A DNA stretch of 41,990 nt from CAZXBB01 sp964638815 (GTDB lineage Bacteria > Planctomycetota > Phycisphaerae > Phycisphaerales > SM1A02), in the NCBI GenBank assembly GCA_964638815.1, contig CAZXBB010000394.1, positions 1-41,990 of the forward strand, given 5' to 3'. Shown here in pieces: positions 26,919 through 35,606 of the stretch (within the stretch, counting starts at the first letter, position 1; every line of letters begins with the position of its first letter). Position numbers and translations under genes: made by a program. The notes under the pieces are model-generated. The model was not told the origin of the DNA, did not search any database, and saw nothing but the letters and a program-made list of their open reading frames with translations.

Positions 26919-27587
26919 ATGGACGGGATTCTCATCGCAATCGAAGGGATCGACGGAGCCGGCAAGACGACGCAGGCGCGTCTGCTCGCGGGCACTTTAC
27001 GCAGTGCCGGCGAGGACGTCGTCGTCTCGAAGGAGCCGACCGACGGCCCCTGGGGTCAACGCATCCGCGAGTCGGCGAAGAACGGACGGATGAGTCTCGA
27101 GGACGAGATCGAGGCGTTCCGGAACGACCGCATCGGGCACGTTCGGGACCTCGTCCGGCCGGCGCTGGATGACGGCAAGGTCGTCATCCTCGACCGGTAC
27201 TTCTATTCGTTCCTCGCCTACCAGGGGTCGCGCGGAGCGGATCTCGATGCTCTTCGGGAGATGACCCGGTCCGCACCGGTTCCGCACGCCGCGTTCCTCC
27301 TCGACATCGATCCTCGCCGATCGCTGGAACGGATCGCGGCGTCCCGGAGCACGGGGGCGAACGCGTTCGAGACCGTGTCCGCACTCGACCGGGCGCGGGA
27401 GGTCTTCCTGGCCATCTTCCGCGATACGCCAACGGGCCTGGTCATCGACGCCTCGTCTGCGGTCGGTGAGATCGAGCGGCAGATCGCCGTCCGGCTGCTT
27501 CAAGGCGTGCTTCGCGACAGACCGTCCGCGACGACCGAGGCGCTTCTCCGCTTCCGTCGCTCTTCGCCGACCCCGACGTCCATGTAG
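26919..27587 (+). CDS. tmk: thymidylate kinase
   Basis: The 222-residue enzyme phosphorylates dTMP to dTDP for DNA synthesis. The P-loop GIDGAGKTT is at 10-18, the catalytic DRY at 92-94, and a lid region around 150-165 (ASRSTGANAFE). The EPTDGPWG segment (39-46) replaces the commoner EPGGT. I chose the ATG at 26919 because the family starts two to five residues before the first strand and a -10 box lies just upstream. The gene stands alone between two minus-strand groups. Confidence 0.94.
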   Translation: MDGILIAIEGIDGAGKTTQARLLAGTLRSAGEDVVVSKEPTDGPWGQRIRESAKNGRMSLEDEIEAFRNDRIGHVRDLVRPALDDGKVVILDRYFYSFLAYQGSRGADLDALREMTRSAPVPHAAFLLDIDPRRSLERIAASRSTGANAFETVSALDRAREVFLAIFRDTPTGLVIDASSAVGEIERQIAVRLLQGVLRDRPSATTEALLRFRRSSPTPTSM

Positions 27588-27598
27588 CCGGGTTCGCC

Positions 27599-27656
27599 CC
27601 GCGCCCCCCGGTGGCCCCGGTGACCCTCCGTGGCCCTCCGCGCCCCCCGGTGGCCC
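27599..27656. repeat. 19 bp exact direct repeat in C-rich spacer
   Basis: CCGCGCCCCCCGGTGGCCC occurs at 27599-27617 and 27638-27656 between the convergent tmk and DUF4139 genes. The whole 100-base spacer is built of GGTGGCCC/CCTCCG pieces. Confidence 0.7.
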
Positions 27657-27689
27657 TCCGCGGCCCGGTGCGTCCGACCCCGGCGCTGC

Positions 27690-29105
27690 TCACCGCAACG
27701 TCACGTTGCTCTCTTTCGCATTGATCCCCTGGTGCGTCGTCACGACGTAGTCGAGATCGACGGTCCGGCCCACCGGGATGGTCGCGCCGAACTGCGGGGT
27801 GCGGTAGTCGTACAGGATCGGATCGAGCTCGCTCGTGAACTCGACGTGCCCGTCGAAGGAGAGCCGGAACTCGACGTCGATGGGCTTGTCACGGTAGTTG
27901 CGGATGCGCTCGGTCCAGCGCGCGTGATCGTCCCAGCCGGCGACCGGGTAATCGTGGCGGACCTGGGGGCCCTGGTCGCGGCTGAAATACTTGCGGCCGT
28001 TGGTGTCGCGGAACCAGAAGGCGTCGCGCCAGGAGCGGAGGCGGATGCGCTCGTGCACGACCTCGGGGTCGGCGCCGAGGTTGATCTCGATCTCCTGCCC
28101 GATCGGAACGTACTTCGTGTGGTGCGCGGCGAGGAACGACAGCCCGTCCCGGCCGTTGTCGCGGAAGAGACGGACGACGCCGTCGGGAAGGGGCGTGGAC
28201 CCCAGGCGGCTCGCCTCGTCGTTGCGGAGGATGTAGAGGCGTGCGAGTTGCTCGCCGTACTCGGCGGGGCGGTAGCGATACCGGATGTCGAACGGGACGC
28301 GCGTGCCCTCGAAGAGTCGCATGCGCTTCGACCATGTGTTGGCGACGGTCTCGAGACCTTCGATCGTGTAGATGAAGTACTCGGAGAGGCCCTCCTTGAT
28401 GATCGTCTTCTCCATCGCCGCCGCGGGGGCCATGGCGCCGCCAACGGCGTCCGCGAGCTCGCGTCGCGCTTCCTGGTTGAAGGTCTGGATCCGCTTGCGT
28501 CCCGCGACGTACGCGTCGGCGTCGGTCGGGCTGATGAGTCCCCGGCGCGCGAGGTCGGCGATCTTCTCGACCAGGTTGATCTGGCCGACGACGAGCCGGA
28601 CCTGCGCGTCGCGGTAGTCCTCGCCGGAGTTGTTCGTGATACGGACGAAACCGTCGAACGACATCGCGGTCTCGCCGGTGTCCACGACGCAGGCGTAGTC
28701 GGCGTCCCATGTGATGCCGCTCGTGAAGTACGAGATCTCGACGACGGCGTCGACGTCCGCGTCGCTCCGGACGTTCCAGTAGAGCATATAGGGCTTGTCG
28801 TGCGGGAAGGTCGTGTCCGCGACGTCGAGCGCTTCCGCGTGCGTCCGGAAGCGCAGATCGACGCTGGTGGGGTCGATCAGCGTGTTGGCCCAGGAGAACT
28901 GGAGCGGGTTGATGCCGCGCCGAAAGGTGAGATGTCGCGTCTCCCGGACGAGCGTGAGGTCCTCGCTGTTGTAGATCGTGAGCTGGACCGTGTCGCGCTC
29001 GGGGATCGTGGAGAGGTCGACGTTGCCGGCGCGCGCGGCGCCGGTGACCGTGAGAGCGAGAGCGAGGGCGAGGGCGAGGGCGAGGAGGATGCTTCGCTTG
29101 ATCAT
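27690..29105 (-). CDS. secreted DUF4139 protein (second copy)
   Basis: The 471-residue protein has a signal peptide with an (Leu-Ala)5-Leu core at 8-18 and likely cleavage after ARA (26). The rest resembles DUF4139 proteins: an N-terminal strand pair (VQLTIYNSEDLTLV), a central wall of beta strands and a C-terminal beta region (DFEFRLSF-like strands, DLDYVVTTHQG). Function is unknown; related proteins include mucoidy-inhibitor-like envelope proteins. A helical insertion lies at about 185-240. Start at 29105 is supported by AAGGA six bases upstream. It follows its paralogue by 61 bases, probably in one transcript. Confidence 0.85.
   Translation of the reverse strand: MIKRSILLALALALALALTVTGAARAGNVDLSTIPERDTVQLTIYNSEDLTLVRETRHLTFRRGINPLQFSWANTLIDPTSVDLRFRTHAEALDVADTTFPHDKPYMLYWNVRSDADVDAVVEISYFTSGITWDADYACVVDTGETAMSFDGFVRITNNSGEDYRDAQVRLVVGQINLVEKIADLARRGLISPTDADAYVAGRKRIQTFNQEARRELADAVGGAMAPAAAMEKTIIKEGLSEYFIYTIEGLETVANTWSKRMRLFEGTRVPFDIRYRYRPAEYGEQLARLYILRNDEASRLGSTPLPDGVVRLFRDNGRDGLSFLAAHHTKYVPIGQEIEINLGADPEVVHERIRLRSWRDAFWFRDTNGRKYFSRDQGPQVRHDYPVAGWDDHARWTERIRNYRDKPIDVEFRLSFDGHVEFTSELDPILYDYRTPQFGATIPVGRTVDLDYVVTTHQGINAKESNVTLR
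29052..29084. repeat. hexanucleotide microsatellite inside a signal peptide
   Basis: The gene strand reads CTCGCC four times and CTCGCT twice (the first unit shares its edge), encoding the Leu-Ala run of the signal peptide. Gain or loss of a unit keeps the frame and changes the length of the hydrophobic core by two residues. Confidence 0.85.
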
Positions 29106-29166
29106 GGAGTGTCCTTTGGTCCGGGTCCGTGCCTTTGGTCCGTGCCTCACTGGGGTCGCCGGCAAC

Positions 29167-30351
29167 TCACCACTCGTTCCTGATCACGACGTGCACCAGG
29201 TGGATCGTCTTGACGGCCTTCTGGTCCTCGCCGCGCGGCGGCAGCGTCACGTGGAACACCGGCCGGTCCGCGGTCGAGCGTTCGGCGTCCGCCGGTCCGA
29301 CGGTTCCCCGGGGGCCGAGATCCCATTCCACGTTGCGTCCGTTGCCGTGGCCGACGAGCTCCTGGCGGAGCGCGGGCATGCTTTCGGCGATGTCGAGCAC
29401 CACCGGCTGGTCCTTGAAGTTCTCGATCTCGTACTTGACGATCACGTCGTAGTCCGAGAGCTGCCCGAGCACGCGATTCTGCTCGCGTCGCTCGATCGTG
29501 CGCGTCACGACGACGTCCTTCGAGACGCCGAGGTAGAGCTGCATCTCGTCGTCGCGCGGCGTAAAGCCCGCCCAGTCCTCGCCGAGGAACGCGACCGTCC
29601 CCCGCCCGTCGTCCTGGAAGATCCGGACCTTGCCGGGCTTCAGCGGAAACGCGCCGAGCCCGTTCTCGCGATCGTTGACGAGCGCGTAGTGCATCGGGAT
29701 GCGAAGCTGCCGCTTGCCGGCGTCGAGATAGCCGTGGCCGGCAAGGTCGGCCGTATAGCGCTTGGTCACGGGCACCTCGGTGAACCTGGCCGAGAGCAGA
29801 CGCTTCGTCTCGTTCACGCCGATCGGCCGCTCGAGCCGCTCGCCGAATCCGGCCCACATCCCGGCGTCGCCGAAGGACTCGTTGGCGTTGTTGTGGAGCT
29901 GGAGATACTGCCAGAGGGTGAGCGTGCGCTCGTCGTTCGAGGCGATGGCCCGGTAGGCGAACGTCTTGTCGAGCCGCCCGATGATGTAGCTGATGCGAAC
30001 GCGGGCAGAGCCGGCCCCGGGGGCGTAGACCTGCCAGGTGAGCGCATTTTCGTTGGGGGGGTACGACACCGAGAGGACGCGCATCGTGTCCGCGCCGGAC
30101 AGGCTGCGAAGCTGGATGCTGCTCTTGTCGATGTTCGTGTTGGCCCACGCGAACACCAGTTCGTTCGCGCCCTTCGCCAGCGGGACGATCCGCTCCTCCT
30201 CGACCAGCGTGACGCCGGCGTGGTCGAGCTGGATCTCGACACGCTCCCGCGTCGGGAGCGTGATGAGCTTGATGCCGGCGGTGGCCGCGGGCGTGAAGGT
30301 CGTCGCGGCAACGGCGAGCACGAGGGCCTTACGAATTCGGCGAGTCGTCAT
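29167..30351 (-). CDS. secreted DUF4139 protein (first copy)
   Basis: The 394-residue protein has a signal peptide (about 8-25, cleavage near ATA-GI) and a DUF4139-like body: LDHAGVTLVEEER near the N-terminus, VRIFQDDGRGTVAFLGEDW and the ending strand IHLVHVVIRNEW. It is a diverged paralogue of the following gene and probably lies in the periplasm or at the outer membrane. Function unknown. Start at 30351 is fixed by a signal peptide and GGAG eight bases upstream; the open frame further upstream is the 13 bp tandem array read through. Confidence 0.85.
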   Translation of the reverse strand: MTTRRIRKALVLAVAATTFTPAATAGIKLITLPTRERVEIQLDHAGVTLVEEERIVPLAKGANELVFAWANTNIDKSSIQLRSLSGADTMRVLSVSYPPNENALTWQVYAPGAGSARVRISYIIGRLDKTFAYRAIASNDERTLTLWQYLQLHNNANESFGDAGMWAGFGERLERPIGVNETKRLLSARFTEVPVTKRYTADLAGHGYLDAGKRQLRIPMHYALVNDRENGLGAFPLKPGKVRIFQDDGRGTVAFLGEDWAGFTPRDDEMQLYLGVSKDVVVTRTIERREQNRVLGQLSDYDVIVKYEIENFKDQPVVLDIAESMPALRQELVGHGNGRNVEWDLGPRGTVGPADAERSTADRPVFHVTLPPRGEDQKAVKTIHLVHVVIRNEW

Positions 30352-30363
30352 GCGGGGGGCTCC

Positions 30364-30479
30364 GATGGGTCGGTCTGATGGGTCGGTCTGATGCGTCGGT
30401 CCAATGGGTCGGTCTGATGCGCCGGTCTGATGCGCCGGTCCAATGCGCCGGTCCAACGCGCCGGTCCAATGGGTCGGCT
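30364..30479. repeat. tandem array, nine 13 bp units with GATGGGTCGGTCT type
   Basis: Units start at 30364, 30377, 30390, 30403, 30416, 30429, 30442, 30455 and 30468 (the last is 12 bases), with degenerate copies following to about 30495. On the gene strand the unit reads AGACCGACCCATC. The array ends exactly at the GGAG ribosome site of the DUF4139 gene. Confidence 0.93.
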
Positions 30480-30681
30480 GATGGGTCGCGGCTCCGGGAA
30501 CGGAGACGATCGTCCGCTCCGGGGTGAGTACGACGAGGGGCGCCGGTTCTTAGCCGGTTCGCCCGCGCGACGAGTCGCTCGCCGGCGCGGCCCGCGCATT
30601 CGTCAGAATCGGTGAAATCCGACGACGACTTGTCCGTTCCGGTAATGACCATGGAGCGAAGTGGACGAAGTGCTGTCGGGG
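30480..30681. other. rest of the divergent DUF4139/DUF1573 intergenic region
   Basis: Beyond the array the gene-free stretch between 30352 and 30693 shows no open frame with a domain and no clear -10 box for the minus-strand operon. A direct repeat CCGGTTC (30542-30560 region) is the only other structure seen. Confidence 0.45.
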
Positions 30682-30687
30682 TAGACT
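30682..30687 (+). promoter_or_regulatory. -10 box of the DUF1573 gene, predicted leaderless
   Basis: TAGACT ends six bases before the GTG at 30694, with GATCTC between and no Shine-Dalgarno. It supports the GTG start. Confidence 0.6.
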
Positions 30688-30693
30688 GATCTC

Positions 30694-31818
30694 GTGAAGA
30701 GGAACGACCAGACCCGCGTCCTGACCGGTGCCGCCGCGATGCTGCTCGCGGGCGGTCTCGCGGTCCTTTCGGTCGGCTGCGACGAGACGGGCAACGGCGC
30801 CGCGACGGCGTTACCGGACGCGGCGCCGGCAGCGCCGCCCGTCGCAGCGCCGCCCGTCGCAGCGGCCCCGCCGCGCATCGAGTTCGACACGCTCACGTAC
30901 GATTTCGGTCGCGTCGCCGAGACGACCATGCATCGCGGCCGCCTCGCGTTCCGGAACGCGGGCGGGTCGCCGCTCGTCATCGACGAGATCAAGACCACCT
31001 GCGGGTGCACGGCCGTCGCGCTCGAGAAGCGCGAGTACGCCGCAGGCGAGAGCGGGACGCTCGAGATCGAGTTCGATCCCGTCGCGCCGGGCGACCAGAA
31101 GAAGTACATCAACGTGATCTCGAACGACGCGTCGTCCCCGATCACGAAGATCACGATGATCGCCGACGTGATCGCCTTCGTGGACATCGAGCCGCGCATG
31201 ATCACCCTCGACAACCTGCGCTACGGCGAGGAGCACCACGCGACGGTCACGGTGACCGGCGCCGACCCTGCTTTCACGATCGACAGCGTGACGACCTCGA
31301 ACCCGGACGTCACCGTCGAGATCGTCGGCGGCGAGGGGGATACGCGAACGCTCGATCTCAGCGTGGACGCGTCGGCCCCGTGGGGCGGCCTCTTCGCGTG
31401 GCTCACGGTGACCGTGACCGGGCGTCCGACGCCGGACGCCGCGCCGATCACCCACACTTCGCGGGCGCGGATCCAGGGCAGCATCTTCGGCGAGATCCAG
31501 GCCACGCCCCACACGTTCCGGTTCGGTGCGGCGCCGGGCGAGGCCTTCGAACGCACCGTCGCGCTGCGCCGGGCCGACGGCACGCCGTTCCGGGTGCTCG
31601 AATCGCGCGTGACGAAGACCGACCTCCCCGAGGCGACCGTCCGCATCGAGCCCGGGACCCTCGCGTCCGCCTACGAGATCGTGCTGAGCGTGACGGCGCC
31701 GACGCGTCTCGCCGGATACCGCGGCGATGTCGAGATCACGACGGACGTGCCCGGCGAGGAGCGGATCGTGATCCCGATCTCGGGCGTGGTCCGCAACGAG
31801 CCCAGCGGAATCAAGTGA
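30694..31818 (+). CDS. DUF1573 lipoprotein
   Basis: The 374-residue protein has a signal with lipobox LSVGC (C29), a Pro/Ala linker built from a repeated APPVA unit (about 44-60), and then a DUF1573 immunoglobulin-like domain (FDTLTYDFGRVAE, then IKTTCGCTAVALEK, ending DVIAFV at about 165). Two further beta-sandwich stretches follow to the end. DUF1573 proteins are common in Planctomycetota and Bacteroidota, with the CGCT signature, and are thought to be envelope or adhesion modules; no function is established. It converges on lptB with nine bases between stops. Confidence 0.88.
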   Translation: MKRNDQTRVLTGAAAMLLAGGLAVLSVGCDETGNGAATALPDAAPAAPPVAAPPVAAAPPRIEFDTLTYDFGRVAETTMHRGRLAFRNAGGSPLVIDEIKTTCGCTAVALEKREYAAGESGTLEIEFDPVAPGDQKKYINVISNDASSPITKITMIADVIAFVDIEPRMITLDNLRYGEEHHATVTVTGADPAFTIDSVTTSNPDVTVEIVGGEGDTRTLDLSVDASAPWGGLFAWLTVTVTGRPTPDAAPITHTSRARIQGSIFGEIQATPHTFRFGAAPGEAFERTVALRRADGTPFRVLESRVTKTDLPEATVRIEPGTLASAYEIVLSVTAPTRLAGYRGDVEITTDVPGEERIVIPISGVVRNEPSGIK

Positions 31819-31827
31819 GCCGGCGGT

Positions 31828-32601
31828 TCACCGCGCCGCCGGCGCCGGCCTGTGGCGGAAGGCCGGCTCGTCGAACTCGTCGCCCCGGAAGGTGGAGGCG
31901 AGGTAGGCCTCGCGCACGGTGTCGTCGTTGATGATCTCGCGCGGGGTCCCCTCCCGGAGATTGCGGCCCTCGTGGATGATGTACGCGCGGTCGCAGATCC
32001 GGAGCGTCTGCTGGACGTTGTGATCGGTCACCAGCATCGCGATCCCGTTGCTGGCGAGCTTGCGGACCTCGTCCTGAAGCTCCTCGACCGTGTGCGGATC
32101 GACGGCGGCGAACGGCTCGTCGAGGAGCATGAGCTTCGGCTTCGTGATGAGCGCTCGCGCGATCTCGAGGCGTCGGCGCTCGCCGCCGGAGCACGTGTGC
32201 GCCGCGTCGTTCGCCTTGTGCCGGAGCGAGAACTGCTCGAGCAGCTCGGCCGCGCGTCGCTGCCGCGCGCCCCGCGCGAGGGGCTGCGTCTCGAGGATCG
32301 CAAGGAGATTCTGCTCGACCGTGAGCCGCTGGAAGACGCTCGGTTCCTGGCTGAGGTAGCCCATGCCGAGTCGGGCGTGCTTGTACATCGGCTCCGCCGT
32401 GACGTCGCGGTCCATGAAGGTCACGCGCCCCGCCTCGGGCGTGATCATCCCGATCGTCATGCGGAAGGTGGTGGTCTTGCCGGCGCCGTTGCGTCCGAGG
32501 AGGCCGACGATCTCGCCGGCGTCGATGGAGCAGCTCACCTCGTCGACGACGCGGCGGCCGGAATATGACTTCACGAGCTGGGTCGCGATGAGGAGAGGCA
32601 T
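31828..32601 (-). CDS. lptB: LPS export ABC ATPase LptB
   Basis: The 257-residue ATPase drives lipopolysaccharide extraction from the inner membrane with LptFG. It has Walker A GRNGAGKTT (36-44), Q85, signature CSGGERRRLEIARAL (137-151, the LptB form), Walker B with DEP (161-163) and H194. The C-terminal tail after about 235 is longer than in E. coli. It indicates an LPS-type outer membrane. The other lpt genes are not in the window. The ATG lies nine bases after a TAGACT box. A branched-chain amino-acid ATPase is the main alternative, but the signature favours LptB. Confidence 0.92.
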   Translation of the reverse strand: MPLLIATQLVKSYSGRRVVDEVSCSIDAGEIVGLLGRNGAGKTTTFRMTIGMITPEAGRVTFMDRDVTAEPMYKHARLGMGYLSQEPSVFQRLTVEQNLLAILETQPLARGARQRRAAELLEQFSLRHKANDAAHTCSGGERRRLEIARALITKPKLMLLDEPFAAVDPHTVEELQDEVRKLASNGIAMLVTDHNVQQTLRICDRAYIIHEGRNLREGTPREIINDDTVREAYLASTFRGDEFDEPAFRHRPAPAAR

Positions 32602-32610
32602 CGGCCGCAG

Positions 32611-32616
32611 AGTCTA
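32611..32616 (-). promoter_or_regulatory. -10 box of lptB, near-leaderless
   Basis: TAGACT on the minus strand lies nine bases before the ATG at 32601. No Shine-Dalgarno is seen, and the box sits just past the DUF4870 stop. Confidence 0.5.
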
Positions 32617-32627
32617 GCCTCGCACCA

Positions 32628-33038
32628 CTAGCTCACAAAACGGATGGTCAGCGGATACCGGAAATACTCGCTCCGATTGGCCGCGACGGCACCCCGGATG
32701 ATGCTCACGAGGCCGACCACCCACAGCACGGGGTAGAAGATCACCCCGATGCCCGTCAGGCCCAGCACGAAGTGGAGCACCATGAAGCTGATGCTGAAGT
32801 TGACCACCTCGCGTCCGTGGTCGTCCACGAACAGCGAACGTTCCCGGCGGGCGAGCCACATGACGAGCGGGGCGAAGACCGCGAACGGCCCCAGCACGAA
32901 CACGGCAGCGAGCGGGGAAAGGTGGGTCCAGAGCGCGTAGCTGCGATCGCCATGGCCAAGGCCCTCGTGTCGAAGCCGGCCGGTTGGTGTGGCGGTCGCG
33001 AAGTGCTGCTGCGGCTGTGCGGCCATGGCGACGCTCAT
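32628..33038 (-). CDS. DUF4870 (Tic20-like) membrane protein
   Basis: The 136-residue protein has three to four hydrophobic segments (about 42-62, 82-100 and 101-118) and the conserved patterns LWTHLSPLAAVF, FVDDHGREVVNFSIS and WVVGLVSIIRGAVAANR typical of DUF4870. Function unknown; the family resembles Tic20 channel subunits in fold. An AAGGA site eight bases ahead of the ATG supports the start. It lies 26 bases before lptB and 55 after the preceding membrane protein. Confidence 0.9.
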   Translation of the reverse strand: MSVAMAAQPQQHFATATPTGRLRHEGLGHGDRSYALWTHLSPLAAVFVLGPFAVFAPLVMWLARRERSLFVDDHGREVVNFSISFMVLHFVLGLTGIGVIFYPVLWVVGLVSIIRGAVAANRSEYFRYPLTIRFVS

Positions 33039-33093
33039 CGTGGCATTCCTTCCGCCGCCCTTGTGGGGAGAAGGGACCCCGGAATTTCAGCCG

Positions 33094-33984
33094 TCAGACC
33101 TCGGCCGGTGTCTCTTCCGTCGCGGTCTCGCGCTCGCCGTCCTCGTCCGCGTCGGGGACCTCCGCGGCGGGTTTCTGCTGGCGGGCCTGCGCGTCCCATT
33201 CCTCGGGGTAGCGCTCGGAGGCGAGCGCGCCCACGATCAGGTGTGTGTTCCGGTAGACGTAGTCGTCCAGCTTGACCCGCTCGCCGCCCTCGACCTCGAC
33301 GTGCGCGATCGATTTCGCCATCCACCGGCTCATGTCGATGTCCGAGACCCGGTCCTTCGTCCACGTGCCCTCCGGCGCGTGGAGCGTGCCGTCGTCGTCG
33401 AGGCTGTAGACGCGGCGCCGGGCCCGGATCAGCGACCACGCGAAGTACGGGACGAACGGAAGGCACAGGATGAACATCCACTGCGTCGCCTGGTCGAACC
33501 GTCCCGGCGGCGTCACGTCGGCCGTGTCGTCGACGCCCTTCTTCGCCACCTCGTACGCCATCGTGAACTGGTTCGAAGGGTCCTGGCTGGCCGTGCGGTT
33601 CTGCGCCTCGCCGAGGGCGAGCTGGAACAGGATGAGGACTTTCAGCCAGTCCTCCTCGTTCCGCGCGCGGATGGACTCGATGGCGCGCTCCGCCTCCTCC
33701 GGCGTCGTCAGCTTGACGTCCCCGCCGTCGAGGAGCTTCCTGAACTGCTCGTCCAGGGCGGTCTTCGCCTCGGCGAGCTTACCGCCGGTCGTCGGGCTCG
33801 CGGGATCCGCCTCGAGCGCGTTCTTCGTCTTCAGGCACACCTGTCCGCGCTCGTACGCGCGGGCCTTCGCCGGGATCTTCACCTCGTGGTCGTACACGCC
33901 CCAGAGACCCATGACGAGACAGAGCAGGATCACGAAGACCTTCTGTAGCGTGTACTTGGTCTGGAGCTTGGTCGTGATGGCCAT
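33094..33984 (-). CDS. two-span membrane protein of unknown function
   Basis: The 296-residue protein has transmembrane segments at about 14-31 and 168-185. The 135 residues between them are helical and charged and should be periplasmic; the C-terminal 110 residues should be cytoplasmic, with a short beta-rich part (RVYSLDDDGTLHAPEG, then VEGGERVKLDDYVYR) and an acidic tail. I do not recognise a family. Clear coding bias and two well-placed spans make it a real gene. It precedes DUF4870 and may share its transcript. Confidence 0.78.
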   Translation of the reverse strand: MAITTKLQTKYTLQKVFVILLCLVMGLWGVYDHEVKIPAKARAYERGQVCLKTKNALEADPASPTTGGKLAEAKTALDEQFRKLLDGGDVKLTTPEEAERAIESIRARNEEDWLKVLILFQLALGEAQNRTASQDPSNQFTMAYEVAKKGVDDTADVTPPGRFDQATQWMFILCLPFVPYFAWSLIRARRRVYSLDDDGTLHAPEGTWTKDRVSDIDMSRWMAKSIAHVEVEGGERVKLDDYVYRNTHLIVGALASERYPEEWDAQARQQKPAAEVPDADEDGERETATEETPAEV

Positions 33985-34049
33985 CGGTGTGCTTTCGGAT
34001 TGGCTCGGGCTGGTGGCGTGTGCGGGTCCGTGGTACGTCGCGCCTGTCC

Positions 34050-34110
34050 CCGTCCCCCCGTCCCCCGTCTCAGCCCCCGTCTCAGCCCCCCCGTCTCAGC
34101 CCCCCCGGCC
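34050..34110. repeat. C-rich CCCCCGTCTCAG tandem repeat
   Basis: About three imperfect copies of CCCCCGTCTCAG follow a CCCCGTCCCCC stretch in the 234-base gap between the nuclease and the membrane protein gene. Nothing else recognisable lies in this gap. Confidence 0.7.
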
Positions 34111-34218
34111 CTCGCCTCTCCTGACTCTGTCGGCTCAGCCGCAACGCGGCTGGAGCGACCGGTTCCCCCAACCTCGGCAATCGACGGCGAAGTCCGGCGG
34201 GGAGGCACGGAATCGGCG

Positions 34219-34851
34219 TCATCCGGGCGGGAGGGGAGGGGCCATACTATACGAACGTCCGCGGGAGGGGGTATGCAAAGTCCGCGACCAGATCCCGATC
34301 CTGCCCCACTGCGCGCGGCGTTCGGCTTCGGCGTGCTCGAGCAAGCGCGCATGGGGCCATCGGTCGTCCGCGATCGCGAGCCCTTCCTCCAACAGGAGCA
34401 CGGCCAGACCGCGACCGTCCGGGAGATCCACGTGCGCCAGCAGCCGTCCGTACCGGTCGCGCATGCGTGTCGGCTCGATCGTCAGCCTCACCCGCTCGTC
34501 GAGGACCAGCCGCCGGGACGCCGCTCTCGCTTCGTTCGCGAACGGCTCGCCGTCGCGTTCCGGGCCGGGCATCTCGGGACAGTCGATGCCCCAGATCCGG
34601 ACCCGCGTGAACGGCTCGCCGGTGCTCGCGTCCGGGATGGCGACGTCGATCGTGTCGCCGTCGACGACGCGCGTGACGCGCACTTCTCCGGCGTAGTCCG
34701 ACAGCCCGGCCACGGGCGGGGCCAGCATGAGGCCGCGCCGATCGGCGACGGCGACGATTGCCGTGACGCCGGCGAGAGCGAGCACCACGAGCGCGCCCGA
34801 CGGCCGCGGCCGCGGTCGTCGTCCTCGCCTTCGGGTACGCATCCGCGACAT
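34219..34851 (-). CDS. staphylococcal-nuclease-like (thermonuclease) protein, membrane-anchored or secreted
   Basis: The 210-residue protein has an Arg-rich start, a hydrophobic anchor at about 20-36, and an SNase domain at about 55-190. Residues matching the known active site are D66 (VVDGDT), R85 (RVRIWGID), D90, E93 (DCPE) and R136 (RYGR), so Ca2+-dependent nuclease activity outside the cell membrane is expected. It lies 20 bases after the Lys-rich unknown gene. A downstream ATG at 34842 is an alternative start. Confidence 0.86.
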   Translation of the reverse strand: MSRMRTRRRGRRPRPRPSGALVVLALAGVTAIVAVADRRGLMLAPPVAGLSDYAGEVRVTRVVDGDTIDVAIPDASTGEPFTRVRIWGIDCPEMPGPERDGEPFANEARAASRRLVLDERVRLTIEPTRMRDRYGRLLAHVDLPDGRGLAVLLLEEGLAIADDRWPHARLLEHAEAERRAQWGRIGIWSRTLHTPSRGRSYSMAPPLPPG

Positions 34852-34871
34852 GATCGCCGATCACATGGCGA

Positions 34872-35603
34872 TCAGCCCTTCGATTTCGTTTTTGCCGTCT
34901 TCTTTCCGCCTTTGGCGGCGCGCTTCCGCGCGGTCGTACCGGTGCGCTGGTCCTCCGCGGCTTCGCGTTCGGCGGCGCGGCAGGTGTCGGCGAGCGCGTG
35001 ATGCAGGCCCTCGTGCTCCGGGATCGCCTCGATGCGCCCGAGGAGGGCGTCGAGACGCTTCAGCGTGGCCATCTCGGGATCGAGCGCCTCGAGGGCCGCG
35101 TCACCCAGCTCCTCCATCGCGTTGACGAGCCACTCGAGGGTCGGGTCCTCGGGGTCGTCCGGAGGATCGACCTTCGTTCGCACGGTGACCCCGGGGCCGA
35201 TCGCGACGATGGGGCACAGGCGAAGCTGCGTCAGCGGCTCGCGACACACGACTGCGACGGGAACCTGCTGCTGGAGGGCCGCCAGACGCAATCGACGCGC
35301 ATCGGCGCCGACCTGCGGCGGCTGCACGATGTAGCAGCCGGGCTCGACGACGGCGTCCTCGGAGACCGACTGCCCGATGAGCGTGAGCGTGCCGACGTCC
35401 AGCGCGTCCTGGTAGCGCTGCCGCCGCGCTTCCTGGAGCGGCATGACGATGCGGGCCATCCGGTCGAAGTCGCAGCTCTGCCGGGCGAGACGCAGGGCCT
35501 TGTCGGCGACCCGCTCCGCGTCGAACCAGTCCGTCGCCGACATCGCGGCTTCGGCCTGCTCCATGAGCGCGTCGATCTGCTTGGGTCGTGGCGACGATGG
35601 CAT
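34872..35603 (-). CDS. unknown protein with TPR-like start and Lys/Ala-rich tail
   Basis: The 243-residue cytoplasmic protein begins with two helices of TPR character (MEQAEAAMSATDWFDAERVADKALRLARQ). A beta-rich middle follows (GTLTLIGQSVSEDAVVEPGCYIVQPPQVG, then VPVAVVCREPLT) and it ends in a basic ARKRAAKGGKKTAKTKSKG tail that could contact nucleic acid or membrane. I do not recognise a family. GGGGAG lies six bases before the ATG, and only three bases separate it from the upstream gene. Confidence 0.8.
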   Translation of the reverse strand: MPSSPRPKQIDALMEQAEAAMSATDWFDAERVADKALRLARQSCDFDRMARIVMPLQEARRQRYQDALDVGTLTLIGQSVSEDAVVEPGCYIVQPPQVGADARRLRLAALQQQVPVAVVCREPLTQLRLCPIVAIGPGVTVRTKVDPPDDPEDPTLEWLVNAMEELGDAALEALDPEMATLKRLDALLGRIEAIPEHEGLHHALADTCRAAEREAAEDQRTGTTARKRAAKGGKKTAKTKSKG

Positions 35604-35606
35604 GGT

